Shown here piece after piece: positions 50,088-60,538 of a DNA stretch of 64,000 bases. The notes beneath the pieces were generated by a model. The model was not told the DNA's origin and did no database searches. It was given only the letters and a program-made list of their open reading frames with translations. The position numbers were made by a program, and so were the translations under genes. Location: contig NZ_FOLP01000003.1 in the NCBI RefSeq assembly GCF_900112425.1, forward strand, positions 62,001 to 126,000, written 5' to 3'. Source of the DNA: Variovorax sp. OK212. Lineage in GTDB: Bacteria > Pseudomonadota > Gammaproteobacteria > Burkholderiales > Burkholderiaceae_C. Numbering within the stretch: position 1 is the stretch's first letter; each line of letters starts with the position of its first letter.

Positions 50088-50528
50088 ATGGCCACGATCT
50101 ACAAGGAATTCATCGTCGAAGCGGATGCGGCCCACGTGTGGGACGCGCTGCGCGACTTCAACGCGGTGCACACCCGGCTCGCGCCGGGCTTCCTGACCGC
50201 CTGCACCATCGACGCCGAAGGCGGGCGCGTTCTGACCTTCGCCAACGGGCTCGTCGCGCGCGAGATGCTGGTCGGCCTCGACGACGCGCATCGCCGCCTG
50301 GCCTACACCGTCACCGGCGGCAAGGCCGCGCACCACCACGCCACGGCGCAGGTGTTCGAAGAGGGCGCGGGCCGCTCGCGCTTCGTCTGGATCACCGACG
50401 TGCTGCCCGACGCCATGGCGGCCTACATCGAGCCGATGATGGCGCAGGGCGGCGTGGCGATGAAGGCCGCGCTCGAGGGGCGCGAGGGGCGAGCGGCCCC
50501 CGCGGCGGCACCGGCAGGCGCCGTCTAG
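50088..50528 (+). CDS. SRPBCC (START/Bet v1-like) family protein
   Basis: A 146-residue protein with the helix-grip fold pattern: FIVEADAAHVWDALRDFNAVH near the start and a long C-terminal helix (YIEPMMAQGGVAMKAALEG). This superfamily includes polyketide cyclases, ring-hydroxylase alpha domains and CoxG-like proteins. CoxG helps mature CO-dehydrogenase-type enzymes, so its place near a CoxL-like subunit is of interest. It is convergent with pobA. Confidence 0.85.
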   Translation: MATIYKEFIVEADAAHVWDALRDFNAVHTRLAPGFLTACTIDAEGGRVLTFANGLVAREMLVGLDDAHRRLAYTVTGGKAAHHHATAQVFEEGAGRSRFVWITDVLPDAMAAYIEPMMAQGGVAMKAALEGREGRAAPAAAPAGAV

Positions 50529-50548
50529 CTGCCTAGCTGCCTGGAAGG

Positions 50549-51850
<1,302 letters not shown>

Positions 51851-51882
51851 ACACTTCGTTTGATCGACCCGACCCCCGCCGA

Positions 51883-52653
51883 ATGACCATCGCCAGAGCC
51901 GATTTCATCGAGGGCATCGCCAAGGGAATGGCGGTGCTCGAAAGCTTCGACACCGAGCGCCAGCGCCTGAACGCCACGCTGGCCGCCGAGCGTGCCGGCC
52001 TCACGCGGGCGGCCGCGCGGCGCCACCTGCTGACGCTGGCGCACCTGGGCTACCTGGAAACCGACGGCAGCTATTTCTGGATGGCGCCCAAGGTGCTGCG
52101 CTTCTCGGGCAGCTACCTGGCGTCGTCCCGGCTGCCGCGCGCGCTGCAGCCCACGCTGAACCGGCTGGCGGCGCAGACGGGCGAGTCGTACTCGGCCGTG
52201 GTGCTCGACGGCGAAGAGGTGGTCATCGTCGCGCGCAGCGGCAGCTACGGCACGCCCACGCGCGTGCTGGCCTACGGCCTGCACCTGGGCGCGCGGCTGC
52301 CGGCGCATGCCACCTCCACGGGCCGCGTGCTGCTGGCCGCGATGGCGCCCACCCAGTTCACGCAGTGGCTCAAGGGCCGGCACCTGGCCCGCCTCACGCC
52401 GCAGACGGTCACGCTGGCGCGCGGCCTGCGCCAGCAGGTTGCCCGCGCGCGCAAGGACGACTATTGTTTTGCCAGCGAGGAGCACGAGCTCGGCGTGCAG
52501 GCGCTGGCGGTGCCGCTGCGCGACATGCAGGGGCACACGGTGGCCGCGCTCAACGTGGTGCTGTCGGGCACGCGCTACCAGGAGGAGGCGCTGCAGCGCG
52601 ACATGCTGCCGCTGCTGTTCGAAGCCGCGCGCGAAGTGCGTTCCCTGCTCTGA
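51883..52653 (+). CDS. pobR: IclR-family activator of pobA
   Basis: A 256-residue IclR-type regulator. The winged helix covers about residues 8-60 (RLNATLAAERAGLTRAAARR) and the effector domain includes ESYSAVVLDGEEVVIVARSG and ASEEHELGVQALAVPLRD. The divergent pobR-pobA layout and IclR type match the Acinetobacter system, where 4-hydroxybenzoate activates pobA. The assignment rests on context and family. Confidence 0.88.
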   Translation: MTIARADFIEGIAKGMAVLESFDTERQRLNATLAAERAGLTRAAARRHLLTLAHLGYLETDGSYFWMAPKVLRFSGSYLASSRLPRALQPTLNRLAAQTGESYSAVVLDGEEVVIVARSGSYGTPTRVLAYGLHLGARLPAHATSTGRVLLAAMAPTQFTQWLKGRHLARLTPQTVTLARGLRQQVARARKDDYCFASEEHELGVQALAVPLRDMQGHTVAALNVVLSGTRYQEEALQRDMLPLLFEAAREVRSLL

Positions 52654-52714
52654 CCCGCCCTGATCTGAACTTTCGCCGCACCGCACGCCTCGAATCCCCG
52701 AAACGGACACAACC

Positions 52715-53374
52715 ATGCGACTCCTGCTTCTGGAAGACGACGTGATGATCGGCGAGGCCGTGCTCGACCTGCTGCGCGCCGAGCAATACGCCGTCGATTG
52801 GGTGAAAGACGGCGAGGCCGCCGAGTCGGCCCTGCGCACCCAGCAATACGACCTGGTCATGCTCGACCTGGGCGTGCCGCGGCGCGACGGCCTCGAGGTG
52901 CTGCGCAACCTGCGCGCGCGCAAGCAGCGCATGCCCGTGCTCATCGCCACCGCGCGCGACTCGGTGCAGCAGCGCATCGAAGGGCTGGACGCCGGCGCCG
53001 ACGACTACGTGCTCAAGCCCTACGACCTCGACGAGCTGCTGGCGCGCATCCGCGCCTTGCTGCGCCGCGCGGCGGGGCGCGCGGAACCGGTGTACGAGCA
53101 CATGGGCGTGAGCATCAACCCGGCCACGCGCGAGGTCACGGTGGCCGGCCAGCCGGTGGTGCTGTCGGCACGCGAGTGGGCCGTGCTGGAGCCGCTGCTG
53201 GCGCGGCCCGGCATGGTGCTGTCGCGCGCCCAGCTCGAGGAAAAGCTCTACAGCTGGAAGGACGAGATCAGCAGCAACGCGGTCGAGGTGTACGTGCACG
53301 GGCTGCGCAAGAAGCTCGGCGCCGAGCTCATCCGCAACGTGCGCGGCGTCGGCTACATGGTGCCCAAGGCATGA
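52715..53374 (+). CDS. OmpR-type response regulator (QseB/PmrA-like)
   Basis: A 219-residue regulator. The receiver domain has the acidic pair in LLEDD, phospho-acceptor Asp51 (VMLDLGVP) and Lys in VLKPYD. The winged-helix output domain contains LSAREWAVLEPLLARPG and SNAVEVYVHGLRKKLG, typical of the QseB/PmrA branch. Its stop overlaps the sensor kinase start (ATGA). The TTAAG direct repeat 5' of the downstream protease gene fits the DNA sites of this branch. Confidence 0.93.
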   Translation: MRLLLLEDDVMIGEAVLDLLRAEQYAVDWVKDGEAAESALRTQQYDLVMLDLGVPRRDGLEVLRNLRARKQRMPVLIATARDSVQQRIEGLDAGADDYVLKPYDLDELLARIRALLRRAAGRAEPVYEHMGVSINPATREVTVAGQPVVLSAREWAVLEPLLARPGMVLSRAQLEEKLYSWKDEISSNAVEVYVHGLRKKLGAELIRNVRGVGYMVPKA

Positions 53375-54699
53375 GGCGCAGGCTGACCGGGTCGCTGCGC
53401 GCGCGGCTGCTGTGGTTCCTGCTGGCGGCCATCGTGCTGGCGGCGGGCGCGCAGGCGCTGGTGGCCTACCGCACGGTGCTGGCCGAGGCCGACGACATCT
53501 TCGACTACCACATGCAGCAGATGGCGCTGTCGCTGCGCGCCGGCCTGCCGCCGAGCGCGGCGGTGGGCGGTATCGGAAGTGGCGAGCAGAACTTCGACTT
53601 CGTGGTGCAGGTGTGGACGGCCGAGGGCGTGCGCATCTTCGAGTCGGCGGAAGAGGCCGCGCTGCCGCAGCTCGCGGTGCTGGGCTTTGCCGACGTGCAT
53701 GCGCGCGGCACCACCTACCGCGTGTTCTCGATGCAGACGCGCGGCCTGGTGATCCAGGTGGCCCAGGACATGGCGGCGCGCCGCCACATGGCCGGCACGC
53801 TGGCGCTGCGCACCATTGCGCCGGTGGCGCTGATGGCGCCGCTGCTGATGCTGGTCGTGTGGTGGGTGGTGAGCCGGTCGTTGGCGCCGGTGGCGCGCGT
53901 GCGCAAGCAGGTGGCCTCGCGCCAGGCCGACGACCTGTCGCCGGTCAGCGAAGAAGACCTGCCTGAAGAGGTGCGCCCGCTGGTGCAGGAACTCAATTTG
54001 CTGTTCGACCGCGTGCGCCATGCCTTCGACGCGCAGAAGCACTTCGTGGCCGACGCGGCGCACGAGCTGCGCTCGCCGCTGGCGGCATTGAAGCTGCAGG
54101 TGCAGGGCCTGCAGCGCGCCCCCGACGACGCATCGCGCGAGCTGGCCGTGAGCCGGCTCGTGGCGGGCATCGACCGCGCGACACGGCTGGTCGAGCAGAT
54201 GTTGGCGCTGGCGCGCCACGAGGCCAGCATGGCGGCCGGTTCGAAGCCCGAGGCGGTCGACCTGTGCGAGGTGGCGCGGCTCGCGGTGTCCGACGCGGTG
54301 GCCGCGGCGCAGGCGCGCGGCATCGACATCGGCATCACGCATGCCGATGCCGCGGTGGTCAGCGGCCAGCCCGAGGCGCTGCGCATGCTGCTGCGCAATC
54401 TGCTGGAGAACGCGGTGAAGTACACGCCCGTCGAGGGCCGCGTCGACATCGGCATCGCGCAGCAGGGCGACGCGGTCGTGCTCAGCGTGGACGACAGCGG
54501 CCCCGGCCTGCCGCCCATGGAGCGCGAGCGCGTGCTCGACCGCTTCTACCGCTCCGGCGAGACGCAGGCGCCCGGCAGCGGCCTGGGCCTGGCCATCGTG
54601 AAGTCGATCGCCGACCTGCACGGCGCCACGGTGGCGCTCGACACGTCGCCGAGCCTGGGCGGGCTGCGCGTGCTGGTGCGCTTTGCGGTGCGCGCCTGA
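53371..54699 (+). CDS. Sensor histidine kinase (QseC/PmrB-like)
   Basis: A 442-residue inner-membrane kinase. Two membrane segments (about 12-32 and 148-168) flank a periplasmic sensor of about 115 residues. A HAMP-like region is followed by the H-box FVADAAHELRSPLAAL (His231) and the ATPase boxes NLLENAVKYTP (N), DDSGPGLPP (G1) and GSGLGLAIVKSI (G2). It is coupled to the response regulator and precedes a DegP-type protease, suggesting envelope-stress sensing. Confidence 0.93.
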   Translation: MRRRLTGSLRARLLWFLLAAIVLAAGAQALVAYRTVLAEADDIFDYHMQQMALSLRAGLPPSAAVGGIGSGEQNFDFVVQVWTAEGVRIFESAEEAALPQLAVLGFADVHARGTTYRVFSMQTRGLVIQVAQDMAARRHMAGTLALRTIAPVALMAPLLMLVVWWVVSRSLAPVARVRKQVASRQADDLSPVSEEDLPEEVRPLVQELNLLFDRVRHAFDAQKHFVADAAHELRSPLAALKLQVQGLQRAPDDASRELAVSRLVAGIDRATRLVEQMLALARHEASMAAGSKPEAVDLCEVARLAVSDAVAAAQARGIDIGITHADAAVVSGQPEALRMLLRNLLENAVKYTPVEGRVDIGIAQQGDAVVLSVDDSGPGLPPMERERVLDRFYRSGETQAPGSGLGLAIVKSIADLHGATVALDTSPSLGGLRVLVRFAVRA

Positions 54700-54729
54700 G
54701 TCCTTGAGCCTTTCAGCGATGGCGCGCCG

Positions 54730-54746
54730 TTTAAGCGGTGCTTAAG
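54730..54746 (+). promoter_or_regulatory. PmrA/QseB-type direct-repeat box upstream of the protease gene
   Basis: TTTAAG and CTTAAG are separated by five bases (CGGTG). This is the hexamer-N5-hexamer direct repeat bound by PmrA/BasR and QseB-like regulators. It lies 61 bases before the protease start and just behind a gene pair that encodes a regulator of this branch. The box is A+T-rich in a G+C-rich setting. Confidence 0.65.
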
Positions 54747-54807
54747 CCAGCGCAGCGACATTCCTTTCATCGTGTTTGCGTCCATATGCCTTGAAAGGAA
54801 CCGACAA

Positions 54808-56295
54808 ATGAACTCCCGTCTGACTTCGCCCCGCGCCCTGGTGATTGCCCTGGCGACCGCGGGTGTGATCGGTGCCGTCGGTGCCGGTGCGTACACCAGC
54901 GCCCGTGCCGTGGGCGCCCCGACCACCAACGCCACCGCCACCGCGCCGGCGGCCATGGTCACGCTGCCCGACTTCTCGACCATCACCTCGCGCGACGGCC
55001 CGGCCGTGGTCAACATCAGCGTGACCGGCACCATGAAGGCGTCGGACGACGAGGCCGCCGCCGAGGTCCAGGGCATCGACCCCGAAGACCCGATGTTCCA
55101 GTTCTTCCGCCGCTTCCAGGGCCAGATGAACCCGCGCGGCCAGCAGCAGCAGCAACGCGACGTGCCGGTGCGCGCGCAGGGCTCGGGCTTCATCGTCGAT
55201 GCGAACGGCATCATCATCACCAACGCCCACGTCGTGAAGGACGCGAAGGAAGTCACCGTCAAGCTGACCGACCGCCGCGAGTTCCGCGCCAAGGTGCTGG
55301 GCGCCGACGCCAAGACCGACATCGCGGTGCTGAAGATCGACGCCAGGAACCTGCCCGTGCTCGCGCTGGGCAACACCAAGGACCTGAAGGTCGGCGAATG
55401 GGTGCTGGCCATCGGCTCGCCCTTCGGCTTCGAGAGCACCGTGACGGCCGGCGTGGTGAGCGCCAAGGGCCGCTCGCTGCCCGACGACAGCTACGTGCCC
55501 TTCATCCAGACCGACGTGGCGGTGAACCCCGGCAACTCCGGCGGCCCGCTGCTCAACACGCGCGGCGAGGTGGTGGGCATCAACTCGCAGATCTACAGCC
55601 GCAGCGGCGGCTACCAGGGCCTGTCGTTCGCGATCCCGATCGACGTGGCGATCCAGGTGAAGGACCAGATCGTCGCGACCGGCAAGGCCACGCACGGACG
55701 CCTTGGCGTGGCGGTGCAGGAGGTGAACCAGGCCTTTGCCGATTCGTTCAAGCTCGACAAGCCCGAAGGCGCGCTGGTCTCGAACATCGAGAAGGGCGGC
55801 CCCGGCGACAAGGCGGGCCTGAAGGCCGGCGACGTGATCCGCAAGGTCGACGGCCAGGCCATCGTGTCCTCGGGCGACCTGCCCGCGGTGATCGGCCAGC
55901 AGGCGCCGGGCAAGAACGTCACGCTCGAGGTGTGGCGCCAGGGCGAGCGCAAGGAGCTGCAGGCCAAGCTCGGCGACGCGAGCGACAAGCCGGCCAAGGT
56001 CGCGAAGGCCGATGCCGACGTGGGCCAGGGCAAGCTGGGCCTGGCATTGCGCCCGCTGCAGCCGCAGGAAAAGCGCGAAGCCTCGATCGACACCGGCCTG
56101 CTGATCGAGGATGCCGCCGGCCCCTCGGCGCAGGCGGGCGTGCAGGCGGGCGACGTGCTGCTGGCCATCAACGGCACGCCGGCGCAAAGCGTGGAGCAGG
56201 TGCGCGAGGTGGTCGCGAAGGCGGCCAACAAGTCGGTGGCGCTGCTGATCCAGCGCGGCGAAGACAAGATCTTCGTGCCGGTGCGCATCGGCTGA
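54808..56295 (+). CDS. DegP/HtrA-type periplasmic serine protease
   Basis: A 495-residue Do-family protease and chaperone for damaged envelope proteins. The N-terminus has a signal peptide or anchor (VIALATAGVIGAVGAGAYTS). The trypsin-like domain carries His in TNAHVV, Asp in KTDIAVLKID and Ser in NPGNSGGPLL; two PDZ domains follow (starting near RLGVAVQEV and LGLALRPLQ). A Gln-rich loop (RGQQQQQRD) precedes the catalytic domain. Its promoter region holds a PmrA/QseB-type box, so the upstream two-component system probably controls it. Confidence 0.95.
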   Translation: MNSRLTSPRALVIALATAGVIGAVGAGAYTSARAVGAPTTNATATAPAAMVTLPDFSTITSRDGPAVVNISVTGTMKASDDEAAAEVQGIDPEDPMFQFFRRFQGQMNPRGQQQQQRDVPVRAQGSGFIVDANGIIITNAHVVKDAKEVTVKLTDRREFRAKVLGADAKTDIAVLKIDARNLPVLALGNTKDLKVGEWVLAIGSPFGFESTVTAGVVSAKGRSLPDDSYVPFIQTDVAVNPGNSGGPLLNTRGEVVGINSQIYSRSGGYQGLSFAIPIDVAIQVKDQIVATGKATHGRLGVAVQEVNQAFADSFKLDKPEGALVSNIEKGGPGDKAGLKAGDVIRKVDGQAIVSSGDLPAVIGQQAPGKNVTLEVWRQGERKELQAKLGDASDKPAKVAKADADVGQGKLGLALRPLQPQEKREASIDTGLLIEDAAGPSAQAGVQAGDVLLAINGTPAQSVEQVREVVAKAANKSVALLIQRGEDKIFVPVRIG

Positions 56296-56320
56296 TCCGC
56301 ACACCGGCCGAGCGAACGCG

Positions 56321-56626
56321 GTGAGCGAGCGGACCGGCGCCGGCCTCTCGGCGCACATCCTGCCCACGTCGGCCACCATGATCGGCGTGTGCATGACCGT
56401 GATGTCGATCGGCCACCTCGGCCCGCGCGACGACATGCGATTGCTGATCGATCGCCTGCTGGCGGTCGACGCGCTGGTCTTCCTGGCCAGCGCGTTGCTG
56501 TCTTTCATCTCGATGCGGGCGCGCCGTTCGGGCGCGCGGCTCGAGAGCTGGGGCGAGATGGTCTTCATCGCCGGCCTCGGCCTGCTGGCGCTCGGCGCGG
56601 TCACGCTGGCGTTCGCGCTGCGCTGA
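56321..56626 (+). CDS. Small membrane protein of unknown function
   Basis: A 101-residue protein with three likely membrane segments (ILPTSATMIGVCMTVMSIGHL, LVFLASALLSFISM and MVFIAGLGLLALGAVTLAF). The start is GTG at 56321. It lies 25 bases after the protease gene on the same strand and may be in its operon. No family is recognised. Confidence 0.7.
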   Translation: MSERTGAGLSAHILPTSATMIGVCMTVMSIGHLGPRDDMRLLIDRLLAVDALVFLASALLSFISMRARRSGARLESWGEMVFIAGLGLLALGAVTLAFALR

Positions 56627-56655
56627 TCCGTTTTTCGCCCCGTTTTCGGTCCGCG

Positions 56656-58572
56656 TCAGGGCAGGGCGCACGGCCAGTCCAGCCGCACACGCGTTCCTCC
56701 AGCAGAATCGTTCGCCGTCTCGATGTGCAGCCGCGCGCCGATCGACTGCGCGCGCGAGCGCATGTTCGAGATGCCGTGCCCCGCGGGCCGCCCGTCGTCG
56801 GGCGCCGCGGGCAGGCCGCGCCCGTTGTCGGTGAGCACGATGCGCACCAGCGGCGGCGTGCTGCCGCCGTGCCAGCTGGCATGCATCACGATGCGCGTGG
56901 CGCGCGCGTGCTTCAGCACATTGGTGAAGGCTTCGAGCAGGATGCGTTGCAGCTGCAGCGCGGCCTGCGCGGCGAACGGCGCGAGCGCGGGCATCACCGC
57001 CACGTCCCACACCAGCTCGATGCCCGCGGCGTCCAGCCGCGGCTGCAGGCGGTAGCGCAGCGTGGCGAGCACGGTGGGCAGGTCGTCGTGCGTGGGCTGC
57101 AGCGAATCGACGGCCATGCGCATCTCGTCGAGCGCGAGCTTCACGTGCTCCTCGACCACGCCGCGGTCGGGCGCGGCCTGCGTCACCACGTTGAGCAGGC
57201 CCACCAGCTGCGAGCCCACGCCGTCGTGGATCTCCCGCATGATGCGCTGGCGCTCCAGCAGCACGGCCTGCGTCTGCTGCTGCTGGCGCATGGTCTCGAA
57301 GGCCGCGCGCAGCTGGTCTTCGCGCTCCGCCACGCGGGCCGCGAGGTTGGCATTGAGCGCGCTGTAGTCGTCCACCGTGCGGCTGTAGCGCTCGACCACC
57401 AGGCCCGCCAGGATCATCACGAAGAAGAACATCGCATGCGGCGTGAGCGTGTACTCGGCGCCGCCGAACAGGCCCATGCGCACCAGCAACAGGTCGTGCG
57501 CGCCGGCCAATATGGCCATGGTGCCCGCCGCCATCAGCACCGCCGCGATGCGCCGCTTCGCCACCAGCGCGCCGTGCACCACGTAGGGCAGGCAGACGAT
57601 GCTGGTCAGCTGCAGGATGACCAGCCCGCCGGTCCACAGCAGCGGCTTCGCGAAGGCGAAGGAGGCGCAGGCCAGCGTGACCGACAGCGCCAGCGCGCCA
57701 TGAATGGAGCGCACCAGCCACGGCGGATTGCGCTCGAGCACCAGCAGCACGAAGCGCGCGATGAGCCCGATGTGGCAGGCATAGCAGACCGCCACCACCG
57801 CGCCCCACAGCGGCCAGGGCACCGGCACGTCGGGCCACACGCGGTCGAGGTTGCGACCCACGCCCGACAGCGCGGCCAGCGCGAAGCAGCCGTACAGCGC
57901 ATCGCGCTGGCGCAGCCAGAGCCCGCCGGCCAGCCCGCCCATGAGCAGCAGGCTCACCGCGTAGACGATGGCCGAGGTGTTGCGCCAGTTCTGCTGCGAG
58001 CGGTACTGCACCGCGAGCGACGCCTCGGTGCCGTACTGCACGCTGGCCAGGCCCGCGCCGCGCTGCCGCTGGATGGTGGTGCGCACGACCAATGACTGCG
58101 CCTGCCCCTCGCGGTGCAGCGCGGCCGCCACGGGCATCAGCAGGTTGCTCTTGGACGCGTCGTGGTCCGGGTTGCCCTGCACGCCGTAGCTGGCGACCAG
58201 CGCGCCGTTGAACGACACGGCCACCTGGTTGCCCACGCCCGACATCAGCAGGGCGGCGGGCTCGTCGGGCGGCACGGCCATTGCCGGCAGCGCGATGCGG
58301 TACGTGGCCCTGCCGCCGCGGCCCGGAAACTCGTGGTCCCAGCGGAACGGCAGTTGCACCCGGCGTTGCTGCGCGGGCAGGCCGTCGGGTTCGAGCGTGG
58401 CATCGGCCGATGCGATGTCGATGGCGCGTGCACTGCTGCTTGCGCCGCTGCTCGCACCGGTGCGTTCGGCGGCTTGCGCCGCGCTGCCTGCCATCAGCAG
58501 CGACAACCACAGGCACGCGCACAGCGCCGCGAACAGCAGACACCGCAGGCGCCGGGCGCCGCTGGCGTTCAC
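56656..58572 (-). CDS. NarL-class sensor histidine kinase with 7TM-type sensor region
   Basis: A 638-residue kinase with a signal peptide and a periplasmic beta-rich sensor (about residues 40-190). Six to seven membrane segments follow (about 195-400), then a coiled coil, and a HisKA_3 domain with the phospho-acceptor in RQRIMREIHDGVGSQLVGLL. The HATPase domain includes LLEAFTNVLKHA and LTDNGRGLP. The architecture resembles 7TMR-DISM kinases. The start is GTG at 58572, one base after the partner regulator gene ends. The signal sensed is unknown. Confidence 0.88.
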   Translation of the reverse strand: MNASGARRLRCLLFAALCACLWLSLLMAGSAAQAAERTGASSGASSSARAIDIASADATLEPDGLPAQQRRVQLPFRWDHEFPGRGGRATYRIALPAMAVPPDEPAALLMSGVGNQVAVSFNGALVASYGVQGNPDHDASKSNLLMPVAAALHREGQAQSLVVRTTIQRQRGAGLASVQYGTEASLAVQYRSQQNWRNTSAIVYAVSLLLMGGLAGGLWLRQRDALYGCFALAALSGVGRNLDRVWPDVPVPWPLWGAVVAVCYACHIGLIARFVLLVLERNPPWLVRSIHGALALSVTLACASFAFAKPLLWTGGLVILQLTSIVCLPYVVHGALVAKRRIAAVLMAAGTMAILAGAHDLLLVRMGLFGGAEYTLTPHAMFFFVMILAGLVVERYSRTVDDYSALNANLAARVAEREDQLRAAFETMRQQQQTQAVLLERQRIMREIHDGVGSQLVGLLNVVTQAAPDRGVVEEHVKLALDEMRMAVDSLQPTHDDLPTVLATLRYRLQPRLDAAGIELVWDVAVMPALAPFAAQAALQLQRILLEAFTNVLKHARATRIVMHASWHGGSTPPLVRIVLTDNGRGLPAAPDDGRPAGHGISNMRSRAQSIGARLHIETANDSAGGTRVRLDWPCALP

Positions 58573-58573
58573 C

Positions 58574-59284
58574 CTAGGGAAGCCAGCCGAGGTTGCGTGC
58601 TTCGAACACGGCTTCCGATTTGTTGTGCACATCCAGCTTGCCGTAGATATTGCGGATATGGGTTTGAACGGTGGACGCAGAGACTCCCATCTGCACCCCG
58701 ACTTCCACATAGGTGAAACCACGAGAGACAAGGTCGAGCACCTCGAACTCGCGCGGCGAGAGCCGCTCGGGCGCCGCCGCGCTGCTGGGCTTGACGGCGG
58801 TGACGACCGCCGCCGCTGCCGTCGCCGCAGCAGGCTGTGCCGGCGCGGCGCCCGAATGCGCCTGCCAGCGGCGCAGCAGCTTGCGCGCGATCACCGGCGA
58901 CATCGGCGAGCCGCCCGCGCGCAGGTGGCGGATGTGGGTGGCCAGGTCGGCCTCGGTGCCGTCCTTCAGCAGGTAGCCACTGGCGCCGGCTTCGAAGGCC
59001 TGGACCATGTTGGCCTCGTCGCCGAAGATCGACAGCACCATCACCGCGCAGGCCGGCTGCATGTTGCGGCACTGGCTGATCACCTGCAGGCCGGGGCGGT
59101 CGGGCAGGCCGAGGTCGACCAGCAGCACGTCGACCGGGTTGTCGGCCAGCCAGCCGAGGATGTCGGCGGCGTTCGAGGCGCTGTAGGCCAGGCTCAGCGA
59201 GGGGTCGGCGTCGACGACCCGCGCGATGCGCTCGCGCATGCCGGTGTCGTCTTCGACGAGGGCAACCTGTGTCTCCACGGTCAT
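58574..59284 (-). CDS. NarL/LuxR-type response regulator
   Basis: A 236-residue regulator. The receiver domain has VALVEDD and the phospho-acceptor Asp in VDVLLVDLGLPDRPG, with Lys in YLLKDGTEADL. An Ala/Pro linker joins it to a LuxR-type helix-turn-helix (LSPREFEVLDLVSRGFTYVEV, then GVSASTVQTHIRNIYGKLDV). It is the first gene of a pair with the adjacent kinase. The ATG at 59284 is chosen; longer in-frame starts add low-complexity residues only. Confidence 0.92.
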   Translation of the reverse strand: MTVETQVALVEDDTGMRERIARVVDADPSLSLAYSASNAADILGWLADNPVDVLLVDLGLPDRPGLQVISQCRNMQPACAVMVLSIFGDEANMVQAFEAGASGYLLKDGTEADLATHIRHLRAGGSPMSPVIARKLLRRWQAHSGAAPAQPAAATAAAAVVTAVKPSSAAAPERLSPREFEVLDLVSRGFTYVEVGVQMGVSASTVQTHIRNIYGKLDVHNKSEAVFEARNLGWLP

Positions 59285-59449
59285 GTGCGCGCGGTTTCTG
59301 AAGGGCTGCATGCGGGCATGCAGGACATGAAGGCAGGGCGCATGGCGACGGGATTCCTCGGGCGGTTGCGGGGCGAGATGCAGGGAAAGACGCCTCGCAG
59401 GGTAGGGGGCGGTCCTTGCGCTGCCCATCCTATATACGGGGGAGGCGGC

Positions 59450-60451
59450 TTACGGCTTTCGGTGGCTCGACTTTGAACGGCGTGATGGCAGGGTCGGCGC
59501 CCGGCGTGTTGCCTTGCCGAGCCGGGCCGCGACCAGTGCGAGGTGATCTGCCAGCTCGTTCGGTGATTCGAGCTCGAAGTCGTACGGCAGGCAACCCAGC
59601 CAAACGGCCAGTGCATCGAGCGAATTGGCGCCGGTTGCGATGCGCGTCGCACCATTGCCGAGGGCCTCCGGCACGCCGCTCACCCAGCCGAGGTAAGCCT
59701 CCAGCGTCTCGGGCGTCGCGTGCACCACGACCTGCGCATGGTGCAGGTACGGCGAGACCTGCAGCGCATGTTCCATGTACGAGGCCACGTCGCCGTGCGG
59801 CAAGCGGCGCGGCGTGAAGCGTGCGCCCGTGGGCTCGGCGCCGTCGATGCGGTCGAGGCGGAAGGTGCGCCAGTCTTCGCGCGCCATGTCCCATGCGAGC
59901 AGGTACCAGCGCTGCCCGGTCTGCACCACGCGGTGCGGCTCGACCGTGCGCTCGGTGGTGGCGTCGTGGTGGTCGCGGTAGCCGAAACGCAGCACGAGCC
60001 GCTCGGTGCAGGCGTCGGCCAGAAAGGACACGGCCTTCAGCCGCACCGGCGACTTGCCGCGCATGACCGGCACCACCGACGCGCGCACGCTGTCGAGCCG
60101 GCGGCGCAGGCGCGGCGGCATCAGCTGCTCGAGCTTGGCCAGCGCGCGCATCGAAGCGGTCTCGATGTCGCCGGCGGCGTTGGCGGGGTTGCCCAGGCTG
60201 AGCGCGACGGCAATGGCCTCTTCGTCTTCCAGCAGCAACGGCGGCAGCGCCGTGCCCGCGCCCAGCCGGTAGCCGCCGGCCACGCCCGAGGTGGAGTCGA
60301 CGGTGTAGCCGAGGCTGCGCAGCCGGTCGACGTCGCGGCGCAGCGTGCGTTCGGTGATCTCGAGGCGGGCGGCAAGCTCCGTGCCGCTCCAGAAGCGTTG
60401 CGCCTGGAACAGCGAGAGCAGCCGGATCAGGCGGGCGGTGGCGGACAGCAT
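59450..60451 (-). CDS. YafY-type transcriptional regulator with WYL domain
   Basis: A 333-residue regulator. A DeoR-like winged helix is at the N-terminus ([40 protein letters not shown]), and a WYL domain carries [24 protein letters not shown] domains bind nucleotides or small ligands. It is divergent from a GFA-family enzyme gene, and a perfect inverted repeat lies in the gap, so it probably represses both. Confidence 0.9.
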   Translation of the reverse strand: MLSATARLIRLLSLFQAQRFWSGTELAARLEITERTLRRDVDRLRSLGYTVDSTSGVAGGYRLGAGTALPPLLLEDEEAIAVALSLGNPANAAGDIETASMRALAKLEQLMPPRLRRRLDSVRASVVPVMRGKSPVRLKAVSFLADACTERLVLRFGYRDHHDATTERTVEPHRVVQTGQRWYLLAWDMAREDWRTFRLDRIDGAEPTGARFTPRRLPHGDVASYMEHALQVSPYLHHAQVVVHATPETLEAYLGWVSGVPEALGNGATRIATGANSLDALAVWLGCLPYDFELESPNELADHLALVAARLGKATRRAPTLPSRRSKSSHRKP

Positions 60452-60474
60452 GGGCGCATCATGCCTGCCATCGA

Positions 60475-60489
60475 GGACAGAAACTGTCC
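60475..60489. promoter_or_regulatory. Inverted repeat between WYL regulator and GFA enzyme genes
   Basis: GGACAG-AAA-CTGTCC is a perfect 15-base inverted repeat 24 bases before the regulator start and 50 bases before the enzyme start. It is a likely operator for the YafY-type regulator. Confidence 0.6.
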
Positions 60490-60538
60490 GCAATGGGTCG
60501 TAGCCTTGGACGTCATTTCAACCACCGGACGAAGACCC

